A DNA stretch of 64,000 nucleotides from Paucibacter sp. DJ2R-2. Lineage in GTDB: Bacteria; Pseudomonadota; Gammaproteobacteria; Burkholderiales; Burkholderiaceae_C. The DNA is taken from contig NZ_JAJIRT010000003.1 in NCBI RefSeq assembly GCF_025717675.1, positions 62,001-126,000 on the forward strand, read 5' to 3'. A model generated the notes under the pieces. That model was given only the letters and a program-made list of their open reading frames with translations. It searched no databases and had not been told where the DNA came from. The position numbers and the translations under genes were made by a program. Numbering within the stretch: the stretch's first letter is position 1; every line of letters begins with the position of its first letter. Below are positions 52,062-61,030 of this stretch, in pieces.

Positions 52062-54197
52062 TCACAGGCGGAACTTGGCTTCGAGACCGACAGTGCGCCC
52101 TGTGGCCAGCGAGCCGATGTCGTAGGGCAGGCCGCTGTAGCGTGACGAGTTGTAGTCGGCGTAGTAGCGCTTGTTGGCGAGATTGCGACCGACCAAGGTG
52201 ACCGACCAGCGGTCCTTGGCGTCACGCACGCCAATGCGCAGGCCCAGCAGATCGAGTGCTGGCGACACAGCTAAGTTGTCCGGGTGCCAATACTTTTTGT
52301 CACGGTGTTCGTAGTCGGCGCGCAGCAGGCCTTCCAATCCATTGCCCAGCGGCTGCGTGTACTGCGCACCGAAGTTGATCTTAAAGGGCACTGTCTTCGG
52401 CGTGTGGTTGCCGACCGTGCCTGGTTCGGCCGTGCTGCGACGGATGCTGCTGGCGGTGATGCCCAGACCGCCATCGAACTCAAGGCCCTTCATCGGCAGG
52501 AAGCGGAAGTCCATGTCCAGGCCCTTCAGCGCCACTGAGTCGATATTGGTAATGACCTGGGAGCCGCTGGCGATATCGACCTTGAAGAACTGGAAGTCCT
52601 TCGAGCGCGAGACGAACAGTGCAGCATTGAACAAGAAGCGTCCCTCCATCAAGATGGTCTTCGCGCCAATCTCGGCATTGCTCAAGGTCTCGGCCTTGAA
52701 GTCCGGGATACTCGGCGCGTTGAAGCCGCCGGAGCGAAAGCCGGTGCTCAGCGTGGCGTAGGCCAGGGTGTCGCGGCTGTACTTTTGGGTCAAAGTGAAC
52801 TTGGGCTGCCACTTGGAATAGGTGGCCGAGCGCTCGTTGCCATTGAGCACATTTGTCTGCTTGCGCTGGTCGCGGTCATAGCGCAGCGCGCTGGACAGAG
52901 TCAGCTGCTTGCTGAAGTCCACATCGACCTGGCCGAACAGGGCCGAAGAGCGGTTGTGGTTGGATTCCTGCAGATGGACAATGGTCTTGGCGGCATCGTC
53001 CCACTGGCCGGTCGAGCTATCGATATCGATGAAGGCGCGTGTTTCCAGATTGCGCAGGGTGTTCAGGTAATAGAGGCCGCCGATCCAACGCACAGGCAGG
53101 TCGTCTGGCGAGGTCAGGCGCAACTCCTGGCTGGTCATGCGTACACCGAGGTTCTGGCCCTGGCCGGCCTGGAAACCCAGACCCAGAAAACCGCCGCGCG
53201 AGTCGGTCGGGTTGGAGAAATCGACATCGCCGCGGTAGCGCTCGGTCAGATTTGTGTAGCTGGTGATGGACGTTAGCGTACCTACATTCAGCTCATACTG
53301 GACCTTGGCACTGAGGTCATCGGTGTGGCCCTCGGTGCGGCCCAGGATGTTGGAACGCGGTGCCACGATCGTCGCCGGATTGCGGTCAGTGACTATGCTG
53401 TCCCAGGTCGCACCGGCGGCATAGTCGATCACGTTGGCGCGCAGGTCGATCTGCAGGCCGGCACTGGGCTTTAGCAGCAGCTTGGCCCGAAGCGAGTTGT
53501 CATGACCGACGGCATCGACCTTGGCCCCGCTGTAGGTGTTGGTGATCAGACCGTCGCTGCTTTTGGTTTGCGCAACGACGCGAAACAGTGCCGTGTCCGG
53601 CGCCAGCGCGCCGCTGACGCCTCCAGACAGTTCGCGTACATTGCCATTGCCGACCTCCGCGCCGACAAAGCCCACCAGCTTGTTGCCAGGTGCTTTGGTC
53701 TCAATATTGATCGCCCCGCCGATGGCGTTGCGGCCATACAAGGCTCCTTGCGGGCCCTTCAGAACTTCGATCCGTTCGATGTCGAACAGATTCATCTTCA
53801 GCTGCTTCTGGTTGTTCTGCGGCACGCCATCGACCACCACCGCCACCGGAGAGTCGGCATTGTTGATCTGGGTCACGCCACGCAGCACGATGAAGGAGTT
53901 GCCGTAGGTGAAGGAGTTGTCGAAGGACATGTTCGGCGTCAGGTTCACGAAGTCCTGTGTGCTACTGATGCCCATGCTCTCGATCTGCTTGGACGAGAAG
54001 GCTTTCACCGAGGCTGGCACGTCTTGTAGGCGTTCAAGCCGACGCTGTGCACTGACGACCACCGTCTCCAGCTTGGGCGGTGCATCGGCAGCGGCGGGCG
54101 GCTCGCTGACCTGGCTCCAAGCCGATCTGGTGAGCAGGGCTAGCGCGGCCAGGGTGAGGGGTTTCAGCCCGTGGCGAGCTTGCGATGAGCACTTCAT
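52062..54197 (-). CDS. TonB-dependent outer-membrane receptor
   Basis: 711 residues from the ATG at 54197 (MKCSSQARHGLKPLTLAALA; Shine-Dalgarno AAGGA), a signal peptide ending near AWSQ. A TonB box-like LETVVVSAQ is followed by the plug domain (LQDVPASVKAFSSKQIESMG... VDGVPQNNQ... ALYGRNAIGGAINIET) and a 22-strand barrel ending in LEAKFRL (terminal aromatic replaced by Leu). It is of the pesticin/IroN-like group with FRSGGFNAP. As the first gene of the operon, it likely imports the heterocyclic substrate or a larger precursor. Confidence 0.92.
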   Translation of the reverse strand: MKCSSQARHGLKPLTLAALALLTRSAWSQVSEPPAAADAPPKLETVVVSAQRRLERLQDVPASVKAFSSKQIESMGISSTQDFVNLTPNMSFDNSFTYGNSFIVLRGVTQINNADSPVAVVVDGVPQNNQKQLKMNLFDIERIEVLKGPQGALYGRNAIGGAINIETKAPGNKLVGFVGAEVGNGNVRELSGGVSGALAPDTALFRVVAQTKSSDGLITNTYSGAKVDAVGHDNSLRAKLLLKPSAGLQIDLRANVIDYAAGATWDSIVTDRNPATIVAPRSNILGRTEGHTDDLSAKVQYELNVGTLTSITSYTNLTERYRGDVDFSNPTDSRGGFLGLGFQAGQGQNLGVRMTSQELRLTSPDDLPVRWIGGLYYLNTLRNLETRAFIDIDSSTGQWDDAAKTIVHLQESNHNRSSALFGQVDVDFSKQLTLSSALRYDRDQRKQTNVLNGNERSATYSKWQPKFTLTQKYSRDTLAYATLSTGFRSGGFNAPSIPDFKAETLSNAEIGAKTILMEGRFLFNAALFVSRSKDFQFFKVDIASGSQVITNIDSVALKGLDMDFRFLPMKGLEFDGGLGITASSIRRSTAEPGTVGNHTPKTVPFKINFGAQYTQPLGNGLEGLLRADYEHRDKKYWHPDNLAVSPALDLLGLRIGVRDAKDRWSVTLVGRNLANKRYYADYNSSRYSGLPYDIGSLATGRTVGLEAKFRL

Positions 54198-54363
54198 GTA
54201 AGGGTCCTTCGAGGTTGGCAAGGGGATGAATGAAGTCTGGGCGAGGCAGCCCGCTAGGGCAACGCATCTGGCGGGGGGCATGGCCGGAAAAAACGGGGGA
54301 TGGGGCAAACCCGAGCGCATGACGCCGAGCGGCGGCCGAACGTGCCATGCACAATGAACCGGC
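54198..54363. promoter_or_regulatory. Divergent promoter region, TonB receptor operon and MalT-like regulator
   Basis: The 166 bp between the two divergent starts must hold both promoters and probably the regulator binding site. A GC-rich palindrome-like GCCGAGCGGCGGCC lies at ~54324-54337. No box can be assigned with confidence. Confidence 0.45.
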
Positions 54364-57054
54364 ATGACATCGACCGCCGAGCCCGCCCTGCGCTTTGAAC
54401 CCTTCGTGCATGTGGACGAGGCCTTGTGGCGCCAACGCGTGATCGACCGGCTGCTGAACGCCGCCCCCAGCTCAGCCCGGCTGACCCTGCTGAGCGCACC
54501 GGCGGGCTTCGGCAAGACTACGGTCCTGGCACAGCTGGCCGACTACACACGCGGCGAAGGCTCTGTTGTCGCTTGGCTGAACTGCGACGAGCGCGACAAG
54601 GACCCGGTGCTGTTCGCCGAGAACCTGCAGGCCGCGCTGGGCCGCTGCAAGCTGAGCCAAAGTGCCAGCCCGTCTGGACCCTCTGCCTCCTCTGCCTCCT
54701 CTGCTCTTCGCCTGGCCGAGCTGCGCGAGCCCTTGCTGATCTGCCTCGACGACTACGAATGCGCGTCCAGCGTTGCGGTGGACGCCATCGTCGAGGAGCT
54801 GGTGCTGGCCGCGCCGGCCAATGTCAACATCGTACTGGCCAGCCGCGAAGCGCCCCATCAACACCTGACGCGGCTGCAGCTGGCCGGAAAGGTGCGCCTG
54901 GTCGATGCCGAGCTGTTGCGCTTCACCCGCGTTGAGTCGGTGCAGCTGCTGTCCGACGCCTTGCCCGAGGCCGCCGCTCAGCAGGTCGCTGCCTACGCCG
55001 ATGGCTGGCCGTTCGCGCTGCAACTGGCGAGACTGCGCGTGAGCGGCGGCGCGGCGACCACCGACTGGACGGTCGATGCGCAGGCGAAGATTCCGCGCCG
55101 GCAGATCTTTGATTACCTGGCCGAAGAGGTGCTGGCCACCTTGCCTGCGGAGTTGCTCGAATTCCTGGGTGACGTGGCGGTGCTGGACATCGTCGATGTG
55201 GCCAGCGCCAATGCTTTGCGCGGCCGGGACGACAGCCTGGCGCTTATCCAGCAACTGGCGCGCATCAAGCCGATTGCCGTGGTCGATGAATCTCCCTGGT
55301 CGGCGCGGCTTCATCCGCTGCTGCGCGACTATCTGGTCGACGCTGCCGAACTGATTTCACCGGGGCGCATGGCCAGCCTGCACCTGCGCGCGGCCCGTCA
55401 CTTGGCCGAGCGCGGCCAGCTTCATGAGGCGGTGGCCCATGCGGTGGCCGGTGGGCGGCTAGACATGGGGGCCGATCTGATCGAGGCTGCGGGCGGCTTT
55501 CTGCTGCTTGCCAACGAGGGCGCGGTGCGCTCGCGTTTACTGCTACAGCAATTGCCCGAGGCGACGATACGCAAGCGACCGCGGCTGCGCCTGCTGCAAC
55601 TGGTACTGCAAGTGCTGGAGGCCGACCCGGCTAGTGCGGCCCTGGAATTCGAACGGTTGGAGCAGCAGATCCGCGCGGCCGACACCGGCGCCGACGACCC
55701 GGCACGATTTGACCTGGAGGTGTCGCGCTGCATGATGCAGATGAACCCGGCCGAGCACAATCTGCGCTTTTCGCCCTGGTCGGTGCTGGACCAGGCGCGG
55801 CGGCTGGCGCGCGCTCATGCTGGGCAGGACCAGCGCCCGTTGGGCTGCACCGTGCCGATCGAGATATTTTTCTTGCACCGTTACGGCCCGGTCGAGCGCT
55901 GCGAGCGCCGCATCCGAGAGGTTGAGGCAGTGTTCGCCAGTGGTGCCTACACTTACAACAGCCCTTGGATATGGGTCTACCACGCTCGCAGTGCCTTGGC
56001 ACGCGGCGACCTGGCGCAGGCTGAGCGTGACATCCGTCAGTCGCTGCAGCAGGACGCGAATTTTCTCAACTTCCGCCAGGGTTCGCTGAGCCGACTGGTT
56101 AGCAGCCTGCTGGGCCATATCGCCCGCCTGCGCGGCGAGACCGAGGTCGCATTGGAACATTTCTCGGCCATGGTGCCGTGGGGACCCACGCGGCTGCTGG
56201 AGGTGCTGTACGCCGGCCATATCGAGACCGCGCTGTGTGAGTTCGCGCTGGGTCATGCGGATCGTGCGATGGAATTGTTAGAAGTTGCCCGCCACCTTGC
56301 TTTCGAGGAAAGCCTAGCGCATCTGGAGGTGCTGGCTGGTGCCGCGCAAGTGCAATTGTTGGCACGCCTGGGCAACTTGGACGGTGCGCAGGCGCTGGCC
56401 GCGCGCATCAAGCTCGACGAGCTTTGGGCCCTGGCACAGGAACCCTTCGCCTTGCCCTGGATCTCGGTCGAAGGGCTGGCGCAGGCAAGCTTCTTCTTGC
56501 AGATGGGGTACGGCGATGCAGCGGCGGCTGATTCGACCGCAACAGCGTTGCTGGGCCTGGCGAAACGCACCGGTCATCGCCTCGGCGAATTGCACGCTCA
56601 CTTGATGGCGGCGCGTGCACGCGAGGCGCTAGGTAATGCCGGCGCTGCCCAGCGCGCGCTGCTGCATGTCTTGGTCCTGGGCACACACAGCGGTGCAATC
56701 CAGCCCTGTCTCGACTTCGGCGCCGAGCTGATCACCCAGGTACGCAGCTGGCTTTCGACTGCCTCGGCGGCCGATAGTAGCCCCGAGCTGCTATGGGCGC
56801 AGGCGCTGGTAAACACTTGGGAGCAACGCTTCCGCAGCCGCGCTCTGGGAGACGCCGACAGCCCGCTGACACCACGCGAGGTTGACGTGCTGTGCGAACT
56901 CGCCAAGGACCACACAACCAAGCTGATCGCCAAGAACCTGCTGTTGTCCCCAGAAACCGTCAAGCATCACTTGAAGGCGATCTTCTCCAAGCTGAACGTG
57001 CGCACGCGAGAGGATGCGATCCTGGAGGCAAGGCGGCGAACGTTGATGCCATGA
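54364..57054 (+). CDS. MalT-like (LAL) LuxR-family transcription activator
   Basis: 896 residues. Walker A SAPAGFGKT at ~44-52, a Walker B-like LLICLDDYEC (~125), a NACHT/NB-ARC-like ATPase core, long TPR-like repeats (~340-800) and a C-terminal LuxR HTH (LTPREVDVLCELAKDHTTKL, then SPETVKHHLKAIFSKLNVRT) at ~838-890. LAL regulators such as MalT bind an inducer and ATP, oligomerise and activate a target operon. It is divergent from the TonB-HyuA-DUF917-permease operon, which it likely controls. The inducer may be the imported hydantoin-like compound (inference). Confidence 0.92.
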   Translation: MTSTAEPALRFEPFVHVDEALWRQRVIDRLLNAAPSSARLTLLSAPAGFGKTTVLAQLADYTRGEGSVVAWLNCDERDKDPVLFAENLQAALGRCKLSQSASPSGPSASSASSALRLAELREPLLICLDDYECASSVAVDAIVEELVLAAPANVNIVLASREAPHQHLTRLQLAGKVRLVDAELLRFTRVESVQLLSDALPEAAAQQVAAYADGWPFALQLARLRVSGGAATTDWTVDAQAKIPRRQIFDYLAEEVLATLPAELLEFLGDVAVLDIVDVASANALRGRDDSLALIQQLARIKPIAVVDESPWSARLHPLLRDYLVDAAELISPGRMASLHLRAARHLAERGQLHEAVAHAVAGGRLDMGADLIEAAGGFLLLANEGAVRSRLLLQQLPEATIRKRPRLRLLQLVLQVLEADPASAALEFERLEQQIRAADTGADDPARFDLEVSRCMMQMNPAEHNLRFSPWSVLDQARRLARAHAGQDQRPLGCTVPIEIFFLHRYGPVERCERRIREVEAVFASGAYTYNSPWIWVYHARSALARGDLAQAERDIRQSLQQDANFLNFRQGSLSRLVSSLLGHIARLRGETEVALEHFSAMVPWGPTRLLEVLYAGHIETALCEFALGHADRAMELLEVARHLAFEESLAHLEVLAGAAQVQLLARLGNLDGAQALAARIKLDELWALAQEPFALPWISVEGLAQASFFLQMGYGDAAAADSTATALLGLAKRTGHRLGELHAHLMAARAREALGNAGAAQRALLHVLVLGTHSGAIQPCLDFGAELITQVRSWLSTASAADSSPELLWAQALVNTWEQRFRSRALGDADSPLTPREVDVLCELAKDHTTKLIAKNLLLSPETVKHHLKAIFSKLNVRTREDAILEARRRTLMP

Positions 57055-57209
57055 GGGTAAGGAATCCCGACTCTACGGAGACTCGTTGGCACTGACCTGC
57101 TGGAGCTCATTCAGTACGACAGATTTCTGGGCAGCGCCTACGCCGGATTTGGGCTGTTTCTTGCCTATCTCCTCCTTCGGCATGAAGCGGTCGCCGCGGC
57201 AGCGCATGA
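57055..57209. other. Spacer after the LAL gene
   Basis: No full gene. A 36-codon minus-strand frame (57073-57183, MPKEEIGKKQPKSG...) has no known match and is too short to call. Confidence 0.3.
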
Positions 57210-57412
57210 CGTTGTCTTGACCATCACTTGAGGCGCTGGCCTGACCGCGGTGGACTCGATGCGCCGACGGATCGCATCAGCTCGGCAATGCATCCAGAGT
57301 CCAGGCGAGGCGTGCGTGGCGCTTTGCCTATGCGATTGCCTGGTTTCAGCTACCGATCTCCCCACTGCATCAGCCCGCCGTCAATCCTAGGGCCATTGCT
57401 TAGCGACGCCAT
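57210..57412 (-). pseudogene. Decayed relaxase N-terminus
   Basis: The minus-strand frame from 57412 reads ...IDGGLMQWGDR-stop-LKPGNRIG, matching IDGVLVHWGDRLFYPSNRVF of the intact relaxase (residues 7-26) with a TAG in place of a residue. In another frame AIRRRIESTAVRPAPQVMVK (57284-57210) matches AIRRRIEATVVRRAPQVMVK (residues 44-63). So one stop and at least one frameshift are present, and the rest of the gene is gone. It is preceded by the decayed accessory gene in the same order as in the intact pair at 19.1-20.7 kb. Confidence 0.85.
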
Positions 57413-57523
57413 GCTGTCCACAGACTGGATGAAGGCGCCTGCAACCGGACACTGGCGCGCAGGACTGGCGTCAGCACAGCCATCAAAGGGGCCGCGAGAA
57501 CACGGTGCCGGTCAACGGCATCT

Positions 57524-57676
57524 CTAACCCCATTCGAAGCCAGCAAAAGAGCGGGTTCTCAGCCAATCAGCTAGGACCAGGCTCACAAGGGCGGAAACAC
57601 TGGTGGGGTGGGACTTCGCCATGGCGCTCAGCGCCGGCCCATGCCCTCGCAGGTCAATGCTGACCCGCGCTCGACG
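57524..57676 (-). pseudogene. Decayed relaxosome accessory (MobC-like) gene
   Basis: The minus-strand frame reads RRARVSIDLRGHGPALSAMA, then KSHPTSVSALVSLVLADWL, ending at a stop (57524). It parallels RRVRMSVDLRGCHGALLAVA and VPVTSLLRAAILEWLE of the accessory protein at 19086-19754. Only ~50 residues remain, against 222 in the intact gene, and no start codon is visible. Together with the relaxase relic it shows a second mob module once existed here. Confidence 0.8.
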
Positions 57677-57747
57677 AACAGCCCCGGGGAGGGCTGCCGG
57701 ACGGGCATTCGCAGATCGAAGTCGCGCAGGCCATACCTGAAAATTTG

Positions 57748-57768
57748 CACCTGAGTATTCTTCAGGTG
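57748..57768 (-). terminator. Possible terminator after the alpha-hydroxy-acid oxidase gene
   Basis: The stem CACCTGA/TCAGGTG with a 7-nt loop lies just downstream of the oxidase stop. On the minus strand it is followed by CAAATTTT, a weak T-run. Confidence 0.5.
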
Positions 57769-57774
57769 GGTGAG

Positions 57775-58926
57775 TCAAGAGTGGAAGGTGCCTGGCACCA
57801 AGATACTCTGGTCGACTGTCTGAATGTTTGTGCGGCCGCAGAACGCCATGCTGGTGTCCAGCTCTTTGTGCAGCAGTTGCAAGCAACTCGTCACTCCGGC
57901 CTCGCCCATCGCACCCAAGCCGTAGGCCATCGCACGGCCAATCATCGTGCCTCGAGCGCCAAGAGCCCAAGCTTTGAGGACGTCCTGGCCTGAACGTATG
58001 CCGCCGTCCATCCAAACTTCAGTCTTGGAACCGACGGCTTTGACAATGGCAGGGAGTGCTCGAATGGTGGATGGCGCGCCATCCAGTTGGCGGCCGCCGT
58101 GATTGCTCACAACGATGGCGTCGGCTCCATGTTCTGCTGCCAGTTCAGCGTCTTCCACTTCCATGATGCCCTTGAGGATCAGTTTGCCCCCCCACTGATC
58201 CCGAACCCAGTCGATATCGGACCAGGAGAGTCGCGGGTCGAATTGCTCGTTCGTCCAAGCAGAGAGCGAACGCATATCGCTGACGCCTTTGACATGGCCA
58301 ACCAGGTTGCGAAACGTTCGGCGCTGAGTGGCCAACATTCCCAGGCACCAACTTGGTTTGGTGGCAAGGTTGAGAATGTTTCGAACTGTGGGTTTGGGTG
58401 GTGCGCTCAGTCCGTTCTTGATGTCTTTGTGTCGCTGACCAATGACCTGCAAGTCCAGTGTTAGGACCAGAGCGCTACACCTTGCGTCATGGGCGCGCTG
58501 GATCATCTTTCGCATTGCATCACGATCGCGCATCATGTAGAGCTGAAACCAGAATGGGCTGCTGGTGTTTTCTGCAATGTCCTCGATCGAGCAAATGCTC
58601 ATGGTGGACAGGGTGAAGGGGACACCGAACTTCTCAGCGGCTCGAGCGGCATGGATCTCACCGTCGGCATGCTGCATGCCGGTGAGACCAACGGGTGCGA
58701 TGGCTACGGGCATGCGTGCCGCTTGTCCGACCATACGGGTCGCGGTCGAACGGTTTTCCATGTTCACGGCCACGCGCTGGCGGAACTGGATGCTCTGAAA
58801 GTCAGCTTCATTGGCCTTGTACGTAGACTCAGTCCAGGAGCCGCTGTCTACGTAGTCATAGAACATTCGAGGCACACGTCGTTGGGCAAGCTGGCGCAGG
58901 TCTTCAATGCAAGTGATCGTGCTCAT
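57775..58926 (-). CDS. FMN-dependent alpha-hydroxy-acid oxidase/L-lactate dehydrogenase
   Basis: 383 residues from the ATG at 58926 (MSTITCIEDLRQLAQRRVPR). It is a TIM barrel of the LldD/glycolate oxidase family: Y23/Y25 in MFYDYVDSGS, FMN-binding PVAIAPVGLTG (~73-83), FQLY (127-130), LKGI (251-254), and the catalytic His-Arg in SNHGGRQLDGAPS (H276, R279). It oxidises an L-2-hydroxy acid, L-lactate being the common substrate; the exact one is unknown. No lldP or lldR gene is adjacent. Confidence 0.92.
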   Translation of the reverse strand: MSTITCIEDLRQLAQRRVPRMFYDYVDSGSWTESTYKANEADFQSIQFRQRVAVNMENRSTATRMVGQAARMPVAIAPVGLTGMQHADGEIHAARAAEKFGVPFTLSTMSICSIEDIAENTSSPFWFQLYMMRDRDAMRKMIQRAHDARCSALVLTLDLQVIGQRHKDIKNGLSAPPKPTVRNILNLATKPSWCLGMLATQRRTFRNLVGHVKGVSDMRSLSAWTNEQFDPRLSWSDIDWVRDQWGGKLILKGIMEVEDAELAAEHGADAIVVSNHGGRQLDGAPSTIRALPAIVKAVGSKTEVWMDGGIRSGQDVLKAWALGARGTMIGRAMAYGLGAMGEAGVTSCLQLLHKELDTSMAFCGRTNIQTVDQSILVPGTFHS

Positions 58927-59831
58927 GATTTCATGGGTAAAACACAATTTCATTAATGTATCACTGAAGATTCGAATTCGTGGATCGTTTGACGTGGCGC
59001 TCCGCGACAAGCCTCCGCTTATTGGTGTGACCACCTCATGCCTGACTTGGCACTTCATACATGAATGCTGAAGCGTGGCCAGATGAACCAATCTGGTGCT
59101 TGCGAGGTCCGCAACTTGCGCGGCCAGCGAGTATGTATGGAGAGGTTCGGGCGCTGTAGGGCCGTCACGTCTGGGTGGCCTCAGTGAGGAGCCGCTGGCG
59201 CTTGGCTTGTATCTGCCTTCTGCTTGCAGTGCTGCCTGTGCCTCCACGAATGCTTGGCTTCCCCAAGCTTCAGTGCGCGCTGCTTGCGTGTCGCTTTCAA
59301 GTTCTACCCGTTCTGCCAGATCTTGTCTGGAGAGCTACGACCCTGGCCTGGTCGAGGGGCCAGGGGAATTGTTACGTTGTGAATCCATTCGCCAGCGCGG
59401 CCGCTCGTCTTCAATGTGATTGCAACCTTTGTTCTTAACCTTGGTGCCTCCACGGGCGAGTTCGGCGAAGCCTGCCCTGGCTGGCATATCAATCTTGAAG
59501 TGCAGCTGCTCAGAGCGCTTTCAATTTATTACACCCACTGGATGTAAGTATTGACGCAAGATGGCTTGCGTCCTAAAGTGCTTCTCATGAAAAGCAAGAC
59601 GACCGTCCGTGTTGGCCTTCGGCGAACCGTGGCTTCCGCTGGAGTTGGCTTGGAGGGGCGCGCAGTGCGGCTGATAGGAGTCGCTGCAGCCGCCTCTGTT
59701 TGCTCCTTGGCGGCAATGTGTTGACTCAGAGAACTGACCAGCAAGTCCTCGGCCCTGGGCATTGAAAACCGACCGACCTTCGCAACACGCGCTAGGTGAG
59801 TTGACTCCAACATTTGAATCCCACCCTCTCT
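58927..59831. other. Gene-free stretch with one perfect palindrome
   Basis: About 900 bp between divergent genes. No supported gene is seen. A 94-codon minus-strand frame (59529-59813) is Pro/Thr/Arg-rich and reads as noise. It contains the promoters of both neighbours and the 20-bp palindrome at 59553. Confidence 0.5.
59553..59572. promoter_or_regulatory. Perfect palindrome GACGCAAG-ATGG-CTTGCGTC
   Basis: Two 8-bp arms without mismatch around 4 nt, 260 bp upstream of nagB-II. No T-run follows, so an operator (for example for a GlcNAc/GlcN-responsive regulator) is more likely than a terminator. The site does not match a consensus I know. Confidence 0.5.
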
Positions 59832-60884
59832 ATGTCCGATCTACTCTCATTCCAAGAAAAGCTGGGTGCAACGTTGATGATGCGAGAGGCGCGCGAAGCT
59901 GCTGATCGAATCACGTTACAGGGCTCGCAAGATGCCTATCTCTATAGACGCATCGGGGAGAAGCTGCGCGCTTTGGGGCCGCGCTCCGTGGTGACTTGTG
60001 CGCGCGGCAGCTCGGGTCATGCAGCGACCTATCTGCGCTACTTGGTGGAGGTGGAGTTGGGGGTGCTAGGGGCCTCGCTGTCTCCATCTGTGAGCTCGAT
60101 TTACGGCAAGCAGCAGGATCTTTCCGGCTGTGTGTTCATTGCCATCTCGCAGTCAGGGCGCAGCCCCGATTTGCTTGCTGCCACGAGATCAGCCAAGGCC
60201 TCTGGTGCGTATGTGCTGGCCTTGGTCAATGTCGAGGACTCGCCGCTGGCTGCTCTGGCGGATGACACTTTGCCTTTGCGAGCCGGTCCCGAATTGAGTG
60301 TGGCGGCGACTAAGTCTTTCCTCTGCACCTTGGCGGCTTCTTTGCGGCTCGTTTCCGAGTGGACGCAGGACGAGGGACTGCGCCGTGACGTCGAGTTGAT
60401 ACCGCAGAAGCTACGGGAGTCTTGGGATCACCGCTGGGATGCTCTTGGCGCAGCACTTCTGTCGGCCCAGCATCTGATAGTACTGGGGCGTGGTGTGGGC
60501 CTGGCCGTGGCGCAAGAGGCTGCCCTGAAGTTCAAAGAGACCTGCGGCCTGCACGCTGAAGCATTCAGCAGCGCCGAATTTCGCCATGGACCTATGGCGC
60601 TGTTGCAGCACGATATCGCGGTGCTGCAACTCGGCCAGCGGGACGCCAGTGAGCCCGCTACGCGGGAGTTGGCGGAGCAGCTTAGCGCCGATGGGCACCG
60701 CGTTTTTCTGGCCGGTATCCAGGCTTCGGGACCCCATTCTTTGCCTCTCGCGGAGGCCTCGGCGGCCTTGGTGCCGCTACTGTGCGCCCAAGCGGCCTAT
60801 CAGCTCGCCGCAGCCCTCGCCGTTGCCCGGGGCCTGGATCCAGATAAGCCACCTCTGCTGCGCAAGGTGACGGAAACCATTTGA
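59832..60884 (+). CDS. nagB-II: Glucosamine-6-phosphate deaminase, SIS type (NagB-II)
   Basis: 350 residues from the ATG at 59832 (a TTG at 59814 is possible). Two SIS domains as in the C-terminal half of GlmS: CARGSSGHAATYLRYLVEVE (57-76), SVYGK-type SSIYGKQ, ISQSGRSPDLL (105-115), GPELSVAATKSFL, and HAEAFSSAEFRHGPM (241-255) in the second domain. There is no glutaminase domain. The sequence follows the NagB-II group known from Shewanella and others, which converts GlcN-6-P to fructose-6-P and ammonia. Two chitosanases follow on the same strand, which supports a glucosamine role. Confidence 0.88.
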   Translation: MSDLLSFQEKLGATLMMREAREAADRITLQGSQDAYLYRRIGEKLRALGPRSVVTCARGSSGHAATYLRYLVEVELGVLGASLSPSVSSIYGKQQDLSGCVFIAISQSGRSPDLLAATRSAKASGAYVLALVNVEDSPLAALADDTLPLRAGPELSVAATKSFLCTLAASLRLVSEWTQDEGLRRDVELIPQKLRESWDHRWDALGAALLSAQHLIVLGRGVGLAVAQEAALKFKETCGLHAEAFSSAEFRHGPMALLQHDIAVLQLGQRDASEPATRELAEQLSADGHRVFLAGIQASGPHSLPLAEASAALVPLLCAQAAYQLAAALAVARGLDPDKPPLLRKVTETI

Positions 60885-61030
60885 TGCAAGACGGGTTCGC
60901 CCGTGTGCATTGAGAGCAGGGCCCGATGTCGCTATTCAGGCGGCATTCCTGCACGACCAACTTGGCGATCAATTTGGTTGGGGGCAGCACGACCGATAGC
61001 AACAAACCGACAGCAATGGAGACCGACACT

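Noticed and set aside
59529-59813. 94-codon minus-strand frame before nagB-II
   Set aside because: Composition is Pro/Arg/Thr-rich with no domain, and no Shine-Dalgarno or neighbour supports it.
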